From positions 72,836,139-72,900,138 of the forward strand of contig CM073595.1 in assembly GCA_037074705.1 (NCBI GenBank): a DNA stretch of 64,000 nucleotides, read 5' to 3'. Source of the stretch: Zhengitettix transpicula (Eukaryota > Arthropoda > Insecta > Orthoptera > Tetrigidae). Below the pieces are notes generated by a model. The model ran no database searches. It saw nothing but the letters and a program-made list of their open reading frames with translations, and was not told the DNA's origin. This document shows, one piece after another, positions 36,161 through 48,526 of the stretch. Position numbers and translations under genes: made by a program. Each line of letters opens with the position of its first letter. The first letter of the stretch is position 1.

Positions 36161-37319
36161 TTTAATAAATAAGAATCAAAGAGCCAATTGATTACAACAA
36201 CCATAGGACGCTGTACATGAAACAAAAATTATATTTCGACCTCTAATTTTAACACACATATACTGGAAATTTGTATAATGTATATTTTAATTAAATTAAT
36301 TCAAATCTGTTTAATGCAACGATTTATTTAACTAAATTAATTTTCATTTTACATTTATAATTTAATATATATATTTTGCTTGTATTCATCTTCATTAATA
36401 AGTTTATTTAGGTCTATTAACTGTTTAAATCTAAAAGTGGATGAAACGTCGTGATATTGTTTTTCATTTAAAATTGGAACAACACAAGTTTTTTCTTACA
36501 AATTAGCCGTTTTGCTGTTTATTTTTTAAAAGGTTTCCGATGTTCTGGAGTTAATTATTTTTTGGATATGTTTTAGTAAATAAGAGAATGCGAGAGTTCT
36601 TCTCCCGGATTCAGACCGTATACAGCAATGATTTTTTTTTCGCATCGGGAAGGAGGGGGGGGGGAGGGGGGGGTGTTGAGGGACACTAACGAATTCGTAT
36701 AAGCTGATAGTAGAGAGGGTTCCAGATCGGCAGATGTGCGGGGAGTCCAGCAGTAAAAGAAAGCGAAGGCATTTGTCATTGGTGAACTCAATGTTTGGTG
36801 CCCGGGTGGCAGTCCCTATTCACTTCCTACCATACACAATACCGACGAGCATCCACTCAGCCATGACGCCATTACAATGACGTTTCGTCAAGAAAAAAAC
36901 TAGTAATCTAATACAAGAAAATAGGCACAGTTTAATAACCCTATGAAGCATGTGAAGCAAGTCGATAACGCTTAATGGATCCTTCCTCCATTTTTTAGCT
37001 CTACCGTGACGAGAGGGATGCATTTATTAATTCGCTCAGTCGTTCTAAAATATTATCAGATTTTCGGTTCGTCACTCTTTTAAGCAGACACTACTTTTCC
37101 AGTTTATTGCCCCCTTTGTTACCAAAGCAGTCATTCTCAGTAAATAAACCAAATGCTGAACTTTTTCAATTTGTTTCAAGACATTCTCCATTGATTTACT
37201 GTGATAAAAGACGAATATTCAAAGAAACAACCGTCGGGCTTGGAAAATAACCGTCTAATCTAAGAGGACGACCGTCATTTATTAAATATATCTGAACACT
37301 TTTTGAAATATATCAATAA
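36161..37319. other. Noncoding stretch with an unexplained GC-richer block
   Basis: 36570-37025 is GC-richer and has two adjacent minus-strand open frames in different phases (67 codons at 36820-37023; 72 codons at 36573-36791) separated by a short gap. This looks like a decayed coding or repeat segment, but I cannot name it. A run of G lies inside it (36654-36673). Confidence 0.4.
36654..36673 (+). repeat. G-run with quadruplex potential
   Basis: Two long runs of G separated by a single A. The sequence can in principle form a G-quadruplex, though the runs could also be slippage products or assembly errors. Confidence 0.7.
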
Positions 37320-37500
37320 ATAAATAAACGGCCATGAGTCAAAAGTGTTTATTTATTAATTAAATATAACCATCTTTCGTCCTTGTTTTAGGACCTCTTC
37401 ATTTTTATAAATTTCATATATAAATCTTACAGAAAAATAGAAGCAAAAACGTTACTATATTTAATTTTTCGTTAATAAAACATTTTCTGTCTCAAGGCCA
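37320..37500 (-). mobile_element. PLE terminal-repeat fragment with hammerhead motif (minus strand)
   Basis: Reverse orientation of the family at 12310 and 31676: GAAATTTATAAAAATGAAGA on the minus strand, then the helix II arms and GAAAG, then an ATTAATAAATAAA stretch. The three share order and spacing of landmarks. Confidence 0.5.
37374..37402 (-). ncRNA. Hammerhead-ribozyme-like motif
   Basis: On the minus strand ATGAAGA (37402-37396; the first C of CTGAAGA is A), helix II GTCCT/AGGAC perfect around an AAAACA loop, then GAAAG with an intact GAAA. The same helix II arms occur at 12354-12382. Confidence 0.5.
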
Positions 37501-38124
37501 ATTATTTATTTATAATATTATAAATGTCAGACATGTTTTCACCATATGTAAATATAATTTCCTCATTTACATACGCCACTGTTGGTGTAATTATTGAACT
37601 TTACGGAGAATGATGAAAGTTGATTCCAGATAAGCAAAGCAAAACTTAGTCTATAGAATGAAATGTTGGAACACAAAGTAACTTTCAATAAATCTAATGT
37701 GTTGGAATGTTTTGACACTTTTGATGTCTTAATCTCTCTAATTAAATTTCAATCAGTAGTATGAAGTACAAAAAACGTAGTATCTATATTCACATTTCAA
37801 TCAATTTACGTTTCTTGACTTCGTTCTGTCTTCCGTTACGATTACCTGAACCGAGTATCATGAAAAGTACAATAAATTTTGTGTGTGTCTTCTTGTTTCT
37901 AGTACACAAATTATGTAACTGAATAGAAAAAGAGGTTGGTAGAGTGTCCAGAAACATATTTTTATGGTGAATAACATACTTCGTATTATTTATAAATTTT
38001 ATTTATCCGCGGTAAACAATTATAGCAACCTGTGTATATAATGGAATAATTTTACAACTCACGAGGAAATTTAATCTTGAATTCAATTTTAAATTATGTA
38101 AAACACAAGAAATATATATTTTAT

Positions 38125-38157
<33 letters not shown>

Positions 38158-40368
38158 GAGATTGAATAATTTTAACTATATATTGTGTATTTTAATTTTA
38201 TGGTTACCACCTACAATTTATTTTTAAAATTAATCAAAACGATCATTAGACTTTATCGATAACTTAATTTCCCGCAAGTATTTAGCCAAAAACAAAATAA
38301 ATTACATAAATATAACTTCGAAAATTATGTACTAATATTTAAATCTTCATTGAAAAACATAGGTTTGAAAGAAATGTAAATAAAATAGAAAATAAAATTA
38401 TCACACCTGTTTAAAATATTCCTAAAACCATTAGTATTGTGATACATTGTTTTGCTATTGTAAAAAAATTGTACCCTATTATTTTATGAGTATACTTTTA
38501 CCATTATACTTACAGAAAAATAAGATTTAAGACTTGGGGATTCTTAAAACATGATATTTTAAATTGAGTTTTTTAAAAAATAATATGATAAATACAATGA
38601 AATATATTTAAATGAGAAGAAAACCAAGAATTTGATTGGAATAATTTATTGAAATGTAATTTACCAGAAATTTTACAAACTAAAACAACTGTACACACAC
38701 TAAATTCACATAAAATTAAGCAACATTTATAGCCATTATTTTTCAGAGAAATGCAGAATCTATCATTTCTTTGTATAACGTTGTAATTTTAATTTAAATA
38801 ATTAGATTCATAATTACTTTGCGATTGGTAAAAATTACAAGAATGTTGAACATTTGTGATTTGATTTTAAATATATTGTTTTACATTTCAATTCCTTACA
38901 ACAGTTATTATAGAAAAATGTTGTTGTTTTCCCTATGAGATAAATTTTTTCTTATATAAATTTTAAATATTAAATTGTTTGTTCTTTCCAACACTTCTGT
39001 CAAAAATTCTGCTACTGTAGAAACATAACATAAATAACCTGTTGAAGGTAGAAAAATGTACAGATGTGTGGTGTTGTTGAATAATATATTATAAAATGTC
39101 TGCTAGAACGATCGTTAATTTATTTAATTTGTCGTATAGGTAAAATAAATGACTCGGTACTAATTAATAATTAATTTTTTGTTCAATTTTCCTTCAGGGT
39201 AGTCTGTTTTCCGTTTATTAATGTATGTTTAGGATGAAAGTACTGCACTATCTATAATTAGATTGGGAGAAGTTATAAAATAATCAAAGAAAAATTCTTT
39301 AAGAGGCAAATGCTAACCGAAGAAGTGGCCACATGTCGCACATGGGAGAAAACGACGCCGAGGCTTTGTGAATAATGCCGCGACTATAGAAGCATCCGGT
39401 GCCTCACTCAGCTTCTAAGGCGAAAAGCTTTGAATATTTATGTTAAAAGCAGCGAAGAAAGCATCTCAAGATAAAGTTACGAGCTTTTCTGCCTTAATGT
39501 AATTTTTGTATGTCAATATTGTAACAGAACTACATTGGCGAAAGGGGGACAAAAAAAAATATCCGGTAGTTCGACTAATATCTGCCAGGCTCGTTAAAAA
39601 TGCAGTACCTTGCGACTCGTGCACTCCTGTGTCCTGGAACGCCACCGAAAACCAATAAGCATACTATCGCATCATTAAGCGGTTCATTTTGCTCTTACAA
39701 CAAACTATTTAGGCCCAAGAGTTATTTCCTTACGTGACATACAGAACCTTCCAGTTGTAGTCCGAGTTGTGTAATGTGAATGCCTAACGGGATAATTTAT
39801 TAATTGGAATATCAGATCTGTAATCTCAGACAATCATACCATATAGGCAAATATGGGGAAGAAATCGTCCATTTTTTCCACGGCCACCACCTCATAAACT
39901 CACTATATATTAATTCCTCTCTACTGATTACTAATAGAAACCTGTTTCATAACTAAAAATAATAATGATTTAACCCGGAACGACCAATTATTTTCTTATT
40001 TCCTATCCAATGTAAACGATAAATGTCTTTTGATGAAAAAATGTCAGAAAGTGTGTTACTCTAAGCTGAGTCGGAAACTTTATTATAGCTCTAACACTAC
40101 ACATTACTGGAATAACGTTATGTTAGGTTATAAAACATATTTCGTGGAAACATTATCCTCTACCAGACTATTTGTTTTTAAGAATAATATCCGAATGTAT
40201 ACACTGATCTTCCTTGCATTGACAACGTTTTTTTTAACAGATTAACAGACTCACTTCTCGGTATAGTTCCTCTAGAATAGTTTGAATACAACTATAAATT
40301 TTCGTTAAAACATAAAATTAGTAAATTACCAAACCACGTGGCTCATCTATCAATTAATTTATCGTAAA
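37501..40368. other. AT-rich noncoding stretch
   Basis: No gene recognised. It contains a TA-rich microsatellite at 38125-38158 and a GC-richer patch at 39310-39420 without a convincing frame. Two frames near 40030 lack known domains. Confidence 0.5.
38125..38158. repeat. TA-rich microsatellite
   Basis: Interrupted (TA)n tract with one TACATA interruption. Confidence 0.9.
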
Positions 40369-40783
40369 CTATCTGGGTGTCTGGCGTTGTCCCGGTTTTC
40401 AAATTAAACTCAGTGACTTCCATAACTCTGAATTTGACTCCACTCTCGATTGTTTTCGCATTATTTTTATAGAAAGCCCCTCTACACCCACCCCAAAAGG
40501 TGCTCCCCTATTATGCCGAATGGGGTTGAAATTATACACAAACAAATCGGGAGAAATACTGCCAATCTTATGAACCCAGAAAAAATCGGCCGTTTGAGCA
40601 TGTTTGAAAATTTTAACCTCGCCGTTGGCGGTAGTAGTCATATATAACCCCCACAGACTCTGTTTACCCGTTTGAAAGGAACAAGTGTACAAAATTTGGT
40701 CAAATTTACTCCACGGGTGTAGATTTGTATGTGAAATATACATACACACTGACATACACACATAGTCTATTTTATTTATTAAA
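40369..40783 (-). mobile_element. Helitron-like nonautonomous element, copy E
   Basis: Minus-strand copy. It begins TTTAATAAATAAAATAGACT, with the TC degraded, then a GTGTGTATG tract, ACAAATCTACACCCGTGGAG, ACCAAATTTTGTACACTTGT, TTTCAAACGGG and CTGTGGGGGTTAT. It passes GGCCGATTTTTTCTGGG and ends GACAACGCCAGACACCCAG followed by ATAG and T. A 120-codon minus frame overlaps it and is not a gene. Confidence 0.65.
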
Positions 40784-41915
40784 TTATAAGTCTAAAAGTA
40801 AATCTGTTATAAGCTTTCGGCATTCTTACCTATTTTCATCTCAAATTTGTAGAAACTAGATTTTCTGTTGGTTTAGATTGTTTATGAATATTACCAGAAG
40901 TGTCTGAAATATTGAATTAAACAAAAAATTAAATACAGATTCTTTTAATTTCAAATTGAAACATTTGAGAACTCTTAAAATCTTCACAGAATTCTGTATT
41001 CAAATCATAAATTGTTTGACCCAATTGAACTTCATTTTCCTAAGAATTTCTCAAACCGTCCTCACGGAATTTCTCATTGATGTAGCAATGAGTTAGGACA
41101 TCATAATTATATTTGGAATGTTTTGAAGTCAGTGAACATGGACTTTCGAAGTTGATATTTAAGTGCAGTGGTGTTAAAGAGTCTTTGAACGTCCATTGGG
41201 CTTATTTATTTCCCTTCATAGACCGGATTTTTTGGAACATTTAATTTGATTTTCAGTTATGATCCAAATAATTCGTTGTAACTGCAACCGATCTCTGCTT
41301 AAATGCAGCAATTTATTACGTAACTTTTACATTTAAAATGGAAATTAACATTTTTTTTAAAAAAAAGTTGGACGATATGTAGAATAACTAATAAGTTCTA
41401 AGAGGTTAAATGCTAATAACGAGAATTTTACATCCATATTAACGTAAGGGAGCCAGACGGTGCAGTACGACTCGTGATACAGATACACTGTTTAAAATAA
41501 ATGATTCACGAAATATAATACTGCACCTTTATACCCTGTGGAATTATTTTAGTTGTATGCACAACATTCCAAAATCACTATAATACACTCGTATTAGTTT
41601 GATAAATTTTATATGACTGAATTCAGTAACAGTTTTAAAGAATCGAGATTTATTTCCTAGGGAAGCAATTTGTGATTTTTACGAATAATTATTTTTTGTA
41701 GCATATTTTAAGTGTGGTGATTGCATCTTGAGATGTATAATGGTCTGCGTTTTCTACGTGCGTGTGGCTCTAGATCCGGAGGGCTGGGCTCAATGAGTTA
41801 ATGAGAGTAAATGTGATCGATTGCGCCCGGAAATGAAGTAACCGCTCCTGTGCACTCGTGGATGTGTTTCGATCACGTCTCCTAATTGAGATTTCCCGCA
41901 GGTTTTCCTACACTG

Positions 41916-41930
41916 CCCCCCCCCCCCCCC
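41916..41930 (+). repeat. C-run
   Basis: About 15 consecutive C, followed by GGCCCC. This could be an i-motif or quadruplex site on the opposite strand, or a slippage or assembly artefact. Confidence 0.7.
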
Positions 41931-42368
41931 GGCCCCTCCTTGAACGCCACAGTTAATTTCCCAATATTCTTAGTATAAGACCCGTCAAATGAAACTAAGA
42001 TCGAAATTGCAATTCTTGTTAGGCATTGGGTTGGTTGACCGTTAAATGTTCGAAAATGGAAGTTGAAATACAACCTATTCTGACTTGTTTAAATTCAATA
42101 CATTTGTTTTGTAGCTTTCTGCAGCTAACGTTCCAGAATCATAATTCAAAATTCAACGATAAAATAACATGAAAAATCTCTGAATTAAGTGATATGTAAA
42201 AATAATAATATAAATGTTTAACATGTTTACGTACCAAATATATTTAAAATAGGATAACTAAAAACAATTTTAAAATAATCTTTACAGTGTACTTCGTAGT
42301 AACATAACGTATTCACGTGCTCCACATCACGCCATCTTGTGACTGGCGCTAGATAGGTACACAAGTCT

Positions 42369-42376
42369 TGACGTCA
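42369..42376. promoter_or_regulatory. CRE-like octamer TGACGTCA
   Basis: Exact TGACGTCA in a short GC-richer segment (42300-42380: CACGTGC, GCGCTAGATAGG). No gene is visible nearby. Confidence 0.2.
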
Positions 42377-42566
42377 TGTACTATAGACCTACTTATATCG
42401 ATAGTACGTGATTACATTAAAATAAAACTTTAGAACAAAATCACATATATACATATACTCTTACTCAAATATTCTTACAAACATATATACACATATCCAG
42501 ACATATACATATGTATAGGAATCGAAATTGTCATATATTATAATGTTATTATAAAAAAAATTAATC

Positions 42567-42780
42567 ATTGTAAAAATTTAAATATAATCTAATAATAATC
42601 ATTACAATATTGATCGTAATAAATCAATAAGATAATTGATTTATATATATACTTGAATACGCACACACATGTATATATATATATAATAGAATTAATTTAT
42701 TTACAATTTAATAAGACAATTTATTTATTACGAACAATATTGTAATGATTATTTTTAGATTTTTATTAAATTTTTACAAT
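42567..42780. repeat. Foldback element with 58-bp inverted arms
   Basis: The left arm 42567-42624 starts ATTGTAAAAATTTAAATATA and its right arm 42723-42780 is the near-exact reverse complement, ending ATTTTTACAAT. The spacer of about 98 bp is A/T-rich and holds CACACACATG and TATA tracts. No transposase gene is linked. It could be a MITE or simple foldback. Confidence 0.75.
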
Positions 42781-43165
42781 GGTTTTAGTTATATATGTAT
42801 ATATATATATAAATTTAATTATAATTATTTTCCCATCATACATGGCTAATAGATTATTGTGATATAATTATATGTAAATTATATACAGTATATAATTGCC
42901 ATCATTAATATATTTTTTTAACTTGTGCGTGTATTATAATATCTAAATTTAAGAGTTGATATTATTTATTATTCCATTTCCAATCCAGAGTCTTATCCTT
43001 AGTGCTCGTAGTTGCCTGTAAAAGAATCTCGTATTAAATAACGTCTGGCACATCTAACATTCTAGAAACAGACAGCTCTTTTTCTATAATATTTTAAATA
43101 ATATTTCGTGGAAGGAAAGAGTGCCGTTGCATGGGCGTGCGGATATGGTAATGAGGGTAACTCAC
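42781..43165. other. AT-rich noncoding stretch
   Basis: TA-rich tracts at 42789-42812, then a long A/T-rich segment without features. Confidence 0.5.
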
Positions 43166-43279
43166 CCGCCCCTGGAACAGGAATCTGAAGCGTGTGGACC
43201 AGTGTCATCTGGGCAGCAGGCAGATGCTGCCCCTGGCCATCTGGAACGAGTGCGCCTCTCATTATGACCTGCCATGTGG
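43166..43279 (-). CDS. Candidate internal exon, minus strand
   Basis: A 114-bp minus-strand segment with an acceptor-like TTCCCCGCAG just before it and the strong donor GTGAGT just after it (plus 43165-43160). It is in one open frame: two bases, 37 codons, one base, so the exon is symmetric in phase. The frame has no stop. It starts TWQVIMRGALVPDGQGQHLP and ends TLQIPVPGA. The surrounding DNA is far more A/T-rich than this pocket. The opposite strand is also open (43194-43466), so coding on the minus strand is inferred from the splice sites. I do not recognise the protein; it has no catalytic motif. Confidence 0.35.
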
Positions 43280-46200
43280 CTGCGGGGAACGGCCTGATCA
43301 ATTGCCCACCACCAGGACGACCATTGTTCGCCCACCACGTTACCAACGGACAATAGGCGTGCTAATTGCGAGTGCCCCCTGTGCCACCGATACGCATCTA
43401 ACACTTTATTTTAGTGACTGCAGTTTCCTAACACAGTGTCACCACACGAGCCCCCTGTTAGCCTGAGTCGACTCAGCTGGACTCAACTCAAAGATGGCCC
43501 CATCAAGAGGCAAACTCCTTACGGCAACTGAATTTATACGTTGGGTAACGTGAATGAACTCAAAATGATTACTGTGATGTATTAATTTATTTGAGTATAT
43601 TAGGATTTGTGGAACACTTTTGAGAGGTAATTTTTCAAATAATCAGATCCTTTCCTCCTTTTGGGCCCAACGTATATTGTTTGATATAATTTGAAATCAT
43701 CAATCTCAAGCAATATTCCTTTCTCATGTAAAGAAACTACAACACACACCCATATTGGTACACTGACGACTGACGCTTATCAATATATTTACCATCCAAT
43801 CTGCTCTCGTTATAATTTGTCGTTTAGACGTATCATTTATGAGATCTTTTTCCAATGGATTCTTAATCAGCATAGGATGGAAAGACAAATACTCAGAAAC
43901 ATCGAGGTTTATTGGTATTCATTTCATCATTTGACTCGCCTCGGTGGAAGCGTAAGAAATTTAAGGAATACTTTGCATTCCTCGACATAGAGGAATATTG
44001 ACCGTGATATTAGAATGTAATGTTCGATTATACACTTATAAATTTGAATGCACCGGAAAGAAATAAGATGAAATTAAAACAACGTGGTCTCACAAGTATT
44101 GAAATGAGTATCAAATGCTATCGAGAATGCAGTTCAGTTTACTGTCTTTTAAGTATGTGTATGGTTATATTAAAGCTATAGTTGTAGTCTAGTTCACCGA
44201 AGAGTCATTGAAAGCGTGGAGAAAATCAAGCGATTTTCATGGTATGATCAACAACAGGATCGTACCGTGCGTAAGTAAGAGAGGTAAAAATTAATTAAAC
44301 GTTTGCGTATTTACAAACTTCTTGAATATAAGTAGGACAATAGCATGCCCAACTTGAAAGGTCACCAAAATATACTGTAATTTGTATCCAACCGGTAATA
44401 TGATTAGCATTAGATTAGAGCTCGTCAGTAAATTTCCGTCATTATCAGTTGATTTTAGGAAGTAGACGTTTTAATTCCAATTGAGTGGTAGACAACCAAG
44501 GTTAAAGCTCATCTTCAGTTCATGTGACCATAAAGTTGCCTGTAAAGCGAATTATACGTTCATTTTGTAAATACTTTCTCAGTAAACGTCTTGCACACAG
44601 CATTCATTTAATTCCACAGAATTGGGTAATTTAGCTATCTCGTCATATCTACACCGGAACTAAGCTTAATCTTTGGAGCTTGTCCGTGTCGTATTCGTGG
44701 ATGAAGAGGGATGCGGCATCACAAGAAGTGTTGCGGAAATTATTGAGGCGAACGCATCTGTTGCATGTATACCATCAAGACGAGATGTCGCTGATAATAC
44801 ACAAACTATGTGCAGGAATGTTCGCAGTTGGAAGTTGTGAAGCAGACCATTTCACTCCCGGGCGATTCAGTTCTGTGGAATAGGTTTGCATTGTTTTGGC
44901 AACGCCTTCCTCAGTTCAAACGTCATCGTTATTAACAATTTCAAGAGTTGCGCTGTTTAATGTATTTGATTCCCCTTTGCTCGACGTACGTGGCTACAAA
45001 TATAAATTACTTCTCTAGTTCTCTGATAGGTTTTTCTGAACCATGATACCATGATAATGATTTTTCACGTATGTTAGTACGTAAAAGAAAAATGCGAAAT
45101 AGTTGTGCGGATTCTAAATAAAATAAGTCTCTTATAAAAAATCGAAAATTTAATTCTTTATAATGGAATATAACTGAAACACTACGTTAAATATATAAAA
45201 TAATTTTTTGTGGAAATGTAGTGGAATAACTTAAATATAATCAATTTATTTATTTATCCAATTAACGTACAAACTTTTGAAAAGACATTGTAAGGCTTTA
45301 ATTAAGTAAAAAGCTTTGTACATATGTTTGTCCTGTATTAAAGATAATTTTTATAGACAAGGTCAGATTATTTTAAGACCAAATTAAAACAGATATAAAT
45401 AAAAAATTTAATTAGAGAGGGAAAGTGCAATTATATTCTTGCAAACAAATATAAAATTGTCAGTGAATAATTTCTCTGTTCTACCTTAGAAGAGCTTCAT
45501 TAATCCTCTTGGACATATTATACTTCGTGGAGTAAATAATAAGTGAGGAAATGTTTCAGAGCGAAGTTTGCTGGAAAATGAAGCAACGGGGTGGCGGAGA
45601 ATACCCCCACGTCGCACAATTAACAATACAGAACAGGTCCAGCATTGTGTTTGTGGACAGGCATTGCATCACTGACCACAATGGGCTGCCCTAATATCGT
45701 CGTGCATTAAATGTCAATTTGTTTCCTACAAATGAAGAGGTAAACCGTCCAACATATTTCAACAACAATCAGTTTCAATATTGCAGAATGCGCTATTTAC
45801 GAGCACACGTCGCTCGTGAGAGTGATCTGATCTGGTTACAATTGTTTCCAATAAGGACTGTGAGACTATCAAACCTCAGGCCAACCACGCAATATAATTG
45901 TTTATCATGAAACATTTTCCTATCTGTATGCTGTGCTAGTCTCTATTTAGAGACTAAAAGATTACAAAATACGAATATATAATAGCCTAAAAACCACGAA
46001 ATTCGACACCGCTTTTCAGTTTTTTGCTAATAGCAGAAGTATGCAGCATTCTATTGAAAATTATGTTCAGTAATAAATTGTAGAGCATAAATTTCTGCGT
46101 GGAATGGTGTATTCGAGTACGAAACACCTAAGATAGTAAATTTATCTGCCAGTAAATCCTATCTCTCAAAGCCAGTGTGGCCCCGGGCAATTCTGTTCCG

Positions 46201-48095
46201 GCTGTAGCAAAGAGAGAAGGGTGTTTTGGTTCAGGGTTTACGTCCACTTTAAAACAACGTTATTACGTTAAGCGACCGATCGTCCCCTGCCAAGAAAACA
46301 TTACTAATACTGGAAATTTTTGAGTAATAATCGTGATATTTTTATATGCTGACTGGTTAATAAAATGTTTTTAACTAACTAATACAGTTGACCTGTCTCT
46401 CCGGCATTTAATCCGGTAGTTTTTAAAAATAATTTCGAACAAGGACTTAATGGATATGTATACATATTTTTAATTTAACTGTATATGCGTGTATGAAAAC
46501 ATTCAGATACAATTTTTATATCTTAAGTATTGCAATGAAACAGAACTAAAAATTCCTCAGTGTTTTTTTTACGATTTGTATTAAAATAACAAAGTACTTA
46601 ATTATCTTAAAACCAACAGTTTCACTACATGAGCATCCTAGAAATGAACATTATTCGCTCAAAATAAATTAGATTTTAATATATCCAACTGGACGTTCAA
46701 TTTAGGTCCAAATAAAATTTAAATAACCGATAATTGCAATAATGATTACGGACTCTTATATTATTCTTAAACCAACACATCAACCGTAGGAAAACAAAAC
46801 AAGCTGATAAAATATTTATAGAAAAAGAGGGATTCATTTTTATAGAACCGCCGAGTGATTAGTGATCTGGCCATAATCGTGGTAGTTTCCATCTCAGCCT
46901 TGAGGGATGATCGCAGTTTCTTGAAGTTTCCCCAAGTCGCTGTATCTCGACTGCATTAGATTCTATACGAGCCCTGAACCAAAATCGTAACAGATCTTAC
47001 CAGGTGGTAAGTCCCTATCCACGGTATTCAACTTCCGTATCCATATCCGTTCTCTCCTTCTGCGTGACTCGTTCCCACGGCTCCACCGTGCTTTTATCTC
47101 CGTATTTTCTGGTAAAGTCTGCTCTTGCACTACAACCTGTTCCGCCAAATGCACGGCAATCCTTCATATGCAGCCGCATTGGAGATCTCTCCATTTCCTC
47201 TTCGCACATTAGCTGACCATGTATGATCCGGTCACACAGTTTTTTCGTTTACAAATTATTGCTCTAACGTTTCAAATGAATTTAAAATGCTTGCAAAGAG
47301 GTGAATTTTCAATTCCCTTTGTGAATTACAAAATAAATAAATTGAAACATTAATAATGAATCCTTCGAAATAGGAAGAACGATTCACGCCGTTGAGCATT
47401 ATTCTAAAATATTAATAACCGGAGTTTGAAGTCAACTCTATTCCGTTATAAATTATCGATACGTACAGTACAAACGTATTTAACTTCCTCCCGGTTTGCA
47501 GTTCGAGTTTTATTAAAAGTAATTAAAATTTAATTTGTAATTCCCTCCAAATAGCTCTGCAAACATAATAAAAGCATAAATAACTTGTTGAATAATTTAT
47601 CCTACACTTTTAGCTTTATTTAGGAAGTTCCGCTGGGGGACAGCGTAAGCTAAGAGCTAAATAAAGAAGGCAGCTTCTCATTACAATACAAGCACTCACC
47701 TGCATATGGATTGCATAAACAGCTCGAGGGTACTACGCTTAACAATAGGAAGGAATATTGCTCAAGTAACAACGTCTGGAGCATTGCAGTTGTTGCATAC
47801 AATGGCTTCATTTAAATAAACCGCTTGCCAGAATATCCACACTAAAACCATTTCTGTTATTGAGTAGTAGAACAAACAATCCTTCTGTTTCATAGCGATT
47901 TAAATATCTTTCTTTTACAGAAAAAGTATACTCTGAAAGAACAATCACTCACGTTTAGCGTAATTTTTCATCAAATTTTCAGTGAAAATGTAATTGAGCC
48001 TATCAACATAAAACAAATACGACGCAATAATTAATAGAAGCCTTAAATTATTTTCTTTCCACTTAGATTACACATTGCATTTGATCCATACTCCC
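43280..48095. other. Noncoding stretch with scattered open frames
   Basis: No gene recognised. Open frames at 43691-43990 and 44680-44883 (plus) and at 46963-47216 (three overlapping frames on both strands in a GC-richer pocket) have no identifiable domain. The rest is A/T-rich. Confidence 0.4.
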
Positions 48096-48526
48096 TTAAC
48101 AAATAAAATAGATTGTTTATTTGATTGTGTGTGTGTGTGTTTGTTGTGCGCCCGTGGAGCAAATTTTACCAAATTTCGTACACGAGTTCCTTTCGAACCG
48201 GAAACAAACACTGTTGTGTGATAGACAGTTCTACCATCCCCAGATGCGGAGGTGAACAGAGGTTGAAATTTTTAAACATGCTTAAACGGCCGTTGTTTGC
48301 GCAGGAAAAATATTTTATGATCAATGAGATTGATAGTGTTTCTCTAGAAATTTTTTTGTATAATTTCATCACTTTCGGCATTGGAGAGGAGCACCCTTAT
48401 GGGTGTAGGTGGAGGGGCATTACATAAAAATAACGTAAAAACAACCTATATTGGAGTCAAATCTTGGGTTATGGATGTCGCTGAGTTTAATTAAGACAAT
48501 CTGGGCAACCCCAGACACCCAGCTGA
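48096..48526 (+). mobile_element. Helitron-like nonautonomous element, copy G
   Basis: Plus-strand copy. It starts TTAACAAATAAAATAGATTG with the TC end slightly altered, then (GT)n, CCGTGGAGCAAATTTTACC, TCGTACACGAGTTC, CTTTCGAACCGGAAACAAAC, GGCCGTTGTTTGCGC, GGAGCACCCTTATGGGTG, GTCGCTGAGTTTAATTAAG and ends GGGCAACCCCAGACACCCAG followed by CTGA and T. CTGA fits the Helitron CTRR end. Only one internal unit is present. Confidence 0.7.

Larger units (their letters stand above)
40784..42566. other. Noncoding stretch
   Basis: No gene recognised. A run of about 15 C lies at 41916-41930, a CRE octamer at 42369, and TA-rich microsatellite sequence at 42430-42540. Confidence 0.5.

Noticed and set aside
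40399..40761. A 120-codon minus-strand open frame, one of the longest in the window
   Set aside because: It lies entirely within Helitron-like copy E, and the sequences of other copies show the frame broken, so it is not a gene.
44500..44530. CTGAAGA on the minus strand, a possible hammerhead box
   Set aside because: No GAAA box with supporting helix II follows within 40 bases.
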